A stretch of DNA of 9,551 nucleotides from Dasania sp051277005 (GTDB taxonomy: Bacteria; Pseudomonadota; Gammaproteobacteria; Pseudomonadales; Dasaniaceae): assembly GCA_051277005.1 (NCBI GenBank), contig JBNMPS010000112.1, positions 1-9,551 on the forward strand. The letters are read 5' to 3'. The notes under the pieces were generated by a model. The model did not search any database. It had not been told where the DNA came from and saw only the letters and a program-made list of their open reading frames with translations. The translations under genes and the position numbers were made by a program. Shown here piece by piece: positions 7,059 through 9,551 of this stretch (positions are counted from its first letter, which is position 1; each line of letters begins with the position of its first letter).

Positions 7059-7838
7059 ATGCAACAACTTACACCCGCCGGTCAAAATGTCATTAATGAC
7101 CTATCTTCACGCTACAACTTGAACAACGATGCCGTCGTTCATATGCTTGTTGCCGTTAATAACGGGGGCAGTAATATGGCTCAATTTAACTGTCCCGAGT
7201 TGGGTGGTTCGGGTCAATGGATGCGAGGCGGCATGACAATGGTTGGCGATATGTTTAATCACGGTCTCAAAATGACTGTAGACAATCTTTGTAATGACTT
7301 AGCCAACGCCCTGGCATCAACGCAGATGTTTCCTGTTATAAAAGCAGGCACGCCGGGCTCTAACCAGTGGTGGCCAGTTGATCTGGGAGCGCCTTTTAGT
7401 AGCGGCTCTCAAAACAATACTCGCTATGCTGTTTTTCCTAATCGCTTGGCGGTAGAGCTAAATGGACAAGTCACAATTTATAATACTCTGGATAACAACA
7501 TTGGCGGTGTAAGCCAGCAGCAAGGCGGTAATAACTCGCTCACCTTTAGCAGCCAGTACGGAACTATTCCTGTTAACTCTCTACCTGTAGTCAGTGGTCA
7601 TGGTTCAAATAATCAAGCTCCACTTCCGCCGGCTAATTTCGCCGAAACAGCTTCACAATCGTTTCCACAGCCTCAAATAAACACCGCAGAACAATTCCAG
7701 CCTTTAAGTAATAACTCTCAAGGGTCATCAAATGAGACTTTAGTGCTGATTGAAAAGCTGGCTCAGTTGAAAGACGCTGGTGTCTTAACTGAAAGCGAAT
7801 ATGAAACCAAAAAAAGTGAATTACTCGCGCGGTTATAA
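7059..7838 (+). CDS. SHOCT domain-containing protein of unknown function
   Basis: A 259-residue protein without signal peptide or membrane segment, so probably cytoplasmic. The N-terminal block (1-90) contains LTPAGQNVINDLSSRYN and the conserved-looking MAQFNCPELGGSGQWMRGGMTMVGDMFN (about 40-67, quoted in part: GGSGQWMRGGMTMVGDMF). A middle part (about 100-175) looks beta-rich, and residues 176-225 form a low-complexity linker rich in Gln, Asn, Ser and Pro. The last 35 residues, including EKLAQLKDAGVLTESEYETK (232-251), are a clear SHOCT motif, a short two-helix domain common at protein ends and thought to mediate oligomerisation or binding. I recognise the overall architecture as a widespread gammaproteobacterial family with no established role. 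The ribosome site is weak (GAGA before ATG 7059). It stands alone. Confidence 0.8.
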   Translation: MQQLTPAGQNVINDLSSRYNLNNDAVVHMLVAVNNGGSNMAQFNCPELGGSGQWMRGGMTMVGDMFNHGLKMTVDNLCNDLANALASTQMFPVIKAGTPGSNQWWPVDLGAPFSSGSQNNTRYAVFPNRLAVELNGQVTIYNTLDNNIGGVSQQQGGNNSLTFSSQYGTIPVNSLPVVSGHGSNNQAPLPPANFAETASQSFPQPQINTAEQFQPLSNNSQGSSNETLVLIEKLAQLKDAGVLTESEYETKKSELLARL

Positions 7839-7864
7839 TCAACAAGTAAACTAGAAAACACAGC

Positions 7865-7899
7865 TGGACGATATCGTGGGGCGTCCAACGGATTTTTTT
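7865..7899 (+). terminator. weak intrinsic terminator after the SHOCT gene
   Basis: TGGACG (7865-7870) and CGTCCA (7882-7887) form a 6-bp stem with an 11-nt loop. Seven T follow at 7893-7899, but 5 nt separate stem and T run, so efficiency is doubtful. The hairpin is 27 bp after the SHOCT stop codon, which fits its role. Confidence 0.4.
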
Positions 7900-7942
7900 A
7901 AAGAGCGCCTGTCCAATTTCTTATATTTCGATCTTTCAAAGG

Positions 7943-8041
7943 ACTTAACACCGCAATTTACGGACGCAGTGGGATGGCGCTTTTTGTGCTCCGCACAAAA
8001 CATGACAGCACACGGAGTTCCGCAAGATTGCTTAGTTATAT
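7943..8041 (-). other. attC recombination site of the higBA cassette
   Basis: Read on the minus strand this 99-bp imperfect palindrome runs: core ATATAAC, spacer TAA, arm GCAAT-C-TT-G-CGGA, a variable centre, arm TCCG-T-AA-ATTGC, spacer GGT, core GTTAAGT (a perfect GTTRRRY). The arms pair over GCAAT/ATTGC, TT/AA, a G-T wobble and CGGA/TCCG. This leaves a single unpaired C, i.e. an extrahelical G on the bottom (plus) strand at 8026, as in folded attC sites, and a 3x3 unpaired spacer. The centre contains a perfect 8-bp hairpin TTTTGTGC/GCACAAAA with a 3-nt loop (7982-8000). The site begins 5 bp after the higA stop. Size falls inside the known attC range of about 57-141 bp. Alternative reading: a terminator-like hairpin only. 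Confidence 0.7.
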
Positions 8042-8045
8042 TAAA

Positions 8046-8339
8046 TTACGCTGCCTCAAATGAAACTGAGTGGACATTGCCTAGATCGATATTTTTCTTT
8101 GCTTGCCAAAGATCATAATTATCCTGCATTGTCAGCCAGCTCTCAGGACTACGGCCTACAGCCTTAGATAACCTTAAAGCCATTTCAGGGGTTACACCGC
8201 TTTGCCCTTTTAAAACACGATTAAGTGTCGACGATGCAACATCGAGTTGTTTAGCTAAAAAGCGACAACTATAAGCGAAAGGCTCAAGGTATGTTTCTTT
8301 TATGAACTCACCGGGATGAGGAGGGTTATACATGCTCAT
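8046..8339 (-). CDS. higA: HigA-type antitoxin, XRE-family HTH regulator
   Basis: A 97-residue protein of normal HigA length. It begins with NPPHPGEFI (5-13), the family signature. The helix-turn-helix covers about residues 24-45 (CRFLAKQLDVASSTLNRVLKG), and MALRLSKAVGRSPESWL (53-69) completes the fold. It should bind and neutralise HigB and, through the HTH, repress its own promoter at the palindrome upstream of higB. Its ATG overlaps the higB stop by one base (TAATG), implying translational coupling; GAGGA inside the end of higB can serve as its ribosome site. An alternative ATG lies two codons in. The toxin-first order is characteristic of higBA. The stop codon lies directly beside the attC site. 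Confidence 0.93.
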   Translation of the reverse strand: MSMYNPPHPGEFIKETYLEPFAYSCRFLAKQLDVASSTLNRVLKGQSGVTPEMALRLSKAVGRSPESWLTMQDNYDLWQAKKNIDLGNVHSVSFEAA

Positions 8340-8617
8340 TAGTGATAGTCCTCGTAGTTTAATATATATGCATTACCATCTTTAAACTCAAAAGTTACTC
8401 GCCAATTACCATTAACCGAAACAGACCAAATACCCTCTCGGTCTCCTCTTAACGGATGTAATTGATAACCAGGTAAATCAATATCCTCGATCACATGGGC
8501 GGTATCGATAGCTACTAATTGCATTTTCAGCTTTCTAGCATGACTATTTTGAATACCTGCCGTACTTCCTGACTCGAAGTACTTTCTGAGGCCTTTGTGT
8601 TTAAATGTTTTGATCAT
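8339..8617 (-). CDS. higB: HigB-type ribosome-dependent mRNA interferase toxin (RelE superfamily)
   Basis: A 92-residue protein, the same length as Proteus vulgaris HigB. It opens MIKTFKHKGLRKYFE, carries DLPGYQLHPLRGDREGIWSV (47-66) and VNGNWRVTF (68-76), and ends NYEDYH. Residues at the positions of the known P. vulgaris HigB active site are kept: H54, D90, Y91 and H92, with arginine at position 57 where lysine is described. HigB enters the ribosomal A site and cuts mRNA during translation, stopping growth when HigA is lost. It appears intact and therefore active, which requires the paired antitoxin encoded next. No Shine-Dalgarno precedes the ATG, and the promoter is so close that the message may be leaderless. 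Confidence 0.93.
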   Translation of the reverse strand: MIKTFKHKGLRKYFESGSTAGIQNSHARKLKMQLVAIDTAHVIEDIDLPGYQLHPLRGDREGIWSVSVNGNWRVTFEFKDGNAYILNYEDYH

Positions 8618-8623
8618 AACTCA

Positions 8624-8652
8624 ATCGTAGCACGATGCGCACTACGCATCAA
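8624..8652 (-). promoter_or_regulatory. higBA promoter with overlapping HigA operator
   Basis: On the minus strand TTGATG (8652-8647) and TACGAT (8629-8624) are separated by 17 bp, and TGC before the -10 forms an extended -10. The spacer and -10 hold an inverted repeat, CGTAGCACG (8626-8634) and CGCACTACG (8638-8646) around 3 bp, pairing at 7 of 9 positions. A HigA dimer bound there would block RNA polymerase, giving the expected autorepression. The predicted transcription start falls at about 8617, on the first base of the higB ATG. Confidence 0.7.
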
Positions 8653-8663
8653 CAAAATATAAC

Positions 8664-8749
8664 GCCTGCATTTGAGGCTTGGGTGAATTGGCGGTTTTTT
8701 TTCGTGTTTTTGCAAAAAAGGTGAGACACGTGTAGAAACGCACTCGATA
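8664..8749. other. gap between the cassette edge and the RAYT promoter
   Basis: No gene is visible. AACGCC (8661-8666) and GGCGGTT (8691-8697) can pair with one bulged G, and GCCT/AGGC (8665-8676) forms a small inner hairpin. This could be the shrunken end of another attC-like site or simply a weak terminator, since T8 follows at 8695-8702. A perfect 12-bp palindrome TTTTTGCAAAAA (8707-8718) and an 8-bp palindrome ACACGTGT (8726-8733) follow; CGTGT (8703-8707) and ACACG (8726-8730) can enclose the first in a larger stem. Confidence 0.35.
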
Positions 8750-8778
8750 TTGACATGGATGCCACCTACCGCTACGAT
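8750..8778 (+). promoter_or_regulatory. sigma70 promoter of the RAYT-like transposase gene
   Basis: A perfect -35 TTGACA (8750-8755) and a 5-of-6 -10 TACGAT (8773-8778) are exactly 17 bp apart. The predicted start near 8785 leaves a leader of about 30 nt that contains the ribosome binding site AAAAGGAG (8801-8808). This is the best promoter match in the window, so the gene should be well expressed unless it is controlled at a later step. Confidence 0.7.
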
Positions 8779-8814
8779 AAGAACTGTTCATCCATACAGA
8801 AAAAGGAGTTTCTT

Positions 8815-9551
8815 ATGACGACAGCCCGCGCCCAACAAATATCGCTTCCCGATACACCTTACTACCACGTCATGTCTCGATGTGTGCGCCGCTCTTATTT
8901 ATGCGGCACCGATAAACTGACGGGGCAATGCTACGAACACCGCAGGCAATGGATCGAAGACCGTATTCGATTACTCTCTACCGTGTTTTCAATTGACATT
9001 TGTAGTTATGCAGTCATGAGCAACCACTACCATATCGTCGTAAAAATTGATGCTGCAACCAGCGAAAGCTGGAGCTTTGATGAAGTCATTCAACGCTGGC
9101 TTTGCATTCACAAAGGCCCCTTCCTCATTCAAAAGTATCAAAAAGGCGACGCTATCGGCGTGGCTGAAATGAACGTACTAACACGCATTGTTGATGACTG
9201 GCGCCTTCGTTTGGCGAGTGTTAGCGAATTTATGCAGCAATTGAATCAAGTGATTGCCAGGCAGGCCAACATTGAAGAGCATTGCACTGGTCGCTTCTGG
9301 GAGGGTCGATTCAAATCCCAGCCATTGCTTACCGACGAAGCCTTACTCACGGCTATGGCCTACTGCGACTTAAACCCTATTCGTGCAAAAATGGCCGATA
9401 CGCCCGAACAGTCTCAACACACCAGCATTAAAGAACGGATAAAACCAAGCTTTAACTTAGAACACGCGCTGGGAAATAACCCTGACTTTAATCATCACTA
9501 TATCAAACATTTTTCAGTTAAGCCCCTGGCGGCATTAGAGGGCAGTATAAA
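8815..9551 (+). CDS. REP-associated tyrosine transposase-like (RAYT, IS200/Y1 superfamily), 3' end missing
   Basis: The gene runs off the right edge with 245 codons visible. ATG 8815 follows AAGGAG at 6-nt spacing, so the start is secure. TPYYHVMSRCVRR (14-26) opens the Y1 fold, and HYH (71-73) in MSNHYHIVV is the HUH metal-binding pair of single-stranded DNA transposases. GRFWEGRFKSQPLL (159-172) and DLNPIRA (185-191) are strong RAYT-type signatures. Where many RAYTs have a tyrosine-bearing helix (pattern like SYTRYFN), this protein reads QVIARQAN (145-152), so the usual nucleophile position appears to be isoleucine or glutamine. I recall the same feature in a longer gammaproteobacterial subfamily, so it may be normal there. 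No REP repeats or IS ends are visible in the window. The gene lies next to the higBA cassette but outside its boundaries. Confidence 0.85.
   Translation, partial: MTTARAQQISLPDTPYYHVMSRCVRRSYLCGTDKLTGQCYEHRRQWIEDRIRLLSTVFSIDICSYAVMSNHYHIVVKIDAATSESWSFDEVIQRWLCIHKGPFLIQKYQKGDAIGVAEMNVLTRIVDDWRLRLASVSEFMQQLNQVIARQANIEEHCTGRFWEGRFKSQPLLTDEALLTAMAYCDLNPIRAKMADTPEQSQHTSIKERIKPSFNLEHALGNNPDFNHHYIKHFSVKPLAALEGSI

Larger units (their letters stand above)
7949..8662 (-). mobile_element. integron-type gene cassette carrying higBA
   Basis: Read on the minus strand, the cassette starts TTATAT (8662-8657) just after a G at 8663, carries higB then higA, and ends with the G (7949) of the outer core GTTAAGT of an attC-like site. 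Joining the last G to the first bases recreates GTTATAT, the exact reverse complement of the inner core ATATAAC (8041-8035). That self-complementarity is what excision as a circle requires and is the signature of true cassettes. The 714-bp size, the presence of its own promoter and the toxin-antitoxin cargo are typical of chromosomal integron cassettes. No integron integrase is in the window, and no second complete attC was found, so this may be a solitary cassette at a secondary site or the edge of an array. Confidence 0.7.

Noticed and set aside
7883..7889. GTCCAAC, a perfect RYYYAAC core, as a second integron site
   Set aside because: No paired core and arms occur at a suitable distance on either strand; the bases are explained by the terminator-like stem.
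7876..8118. 80-codon plus-strand reading frame between the SHOCT gene and higA
   Set aside because: It starts at GTG without a ribosome site, runs through the attC-like palindrome and into the antisense of higA, and its protein shows no motif.
1..9551. CRISPR array, tRNA, rRNA or riboswitch
   Set aside because: I saw no regularly spaced repeats, no tRNA-like cloverleaf and no recognisable riboswitch core on either strand by eye; a covariance-model scan was not possible.

Overview
The window looks like a stretch of chromosome from a marine-type gammaproteobacterium with moderate GC. This rests on a gmhB-plsC pair, a PutP-class sodium/proline symporter, an MtfA-type peptidase, the remains of a PEP-CTERM protein and an integron-type toxin-antitoxin cassette. 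I cannot name the genus from sequence alone.

Left part (1-4688), housekeeping in character. The 3' end of gmhB (LPS heptose pathway) is followed after 5 bp by plsC-like lysophospholipid acyltransferase, so both genes concern the envelope. Next come putP, read from GTG, and a 12-TM MFS permease, read from TTG; a short 17-bp tandem repeat separates them. An mtfA-like zinc peptidase with an added C-terminal SEC-C zinc motif converges on the permease from the minus strand.

Middle part (4689-7058). A 319-bp divergent intergenic region rich in inverted repeats leads to a membrane fatty-acid hydroxylase/sterol-desaturase family protein with an extra N-terminal extracytoplasmic beta-rich domain. A 734-bp region without an intact gene follows. 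On its minus strand it holds a decayed PEP-CTERM protein gene: the VPEP motif, the hydrophobic stretch and the basic tail are all still readable, but they are split by a frameshift in a run of five G, and an intact intrinsic terminator lies just downstream.

Right part (7059-9551), accessory in character. A SHOCT-domain protein gene is followed by a minus-strand higB-higA toxin-antitoxin module. I read this module as a complete integron gene cassette of about 714 bp (7949-8662). A 99-bp attC-like site directly follows higA, with R and L boxes, a 3x3 unpaired spacer, an extrahelical G and a long central hairpin. The first six bases of the cassette are exactly complementary to the outer core site of its own attC, as expected for an excisable cassette. 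higB has a strong promoter that overlaps a palindromic operator and places the transcript start at or next to the ATG, so higB may be leaderless. The window ends inside a RAYT/IS200-like HUH transposase gene with a near-consensus promoter and a strong ribosome binding site; its expected tyrosine region is altered.

The strongest leads are the solitary higBA cassette with its attC, the frameshifted PEP-CTERM pseudogene, and the hydroxylase fusion with its palindrome-rich upstream region.
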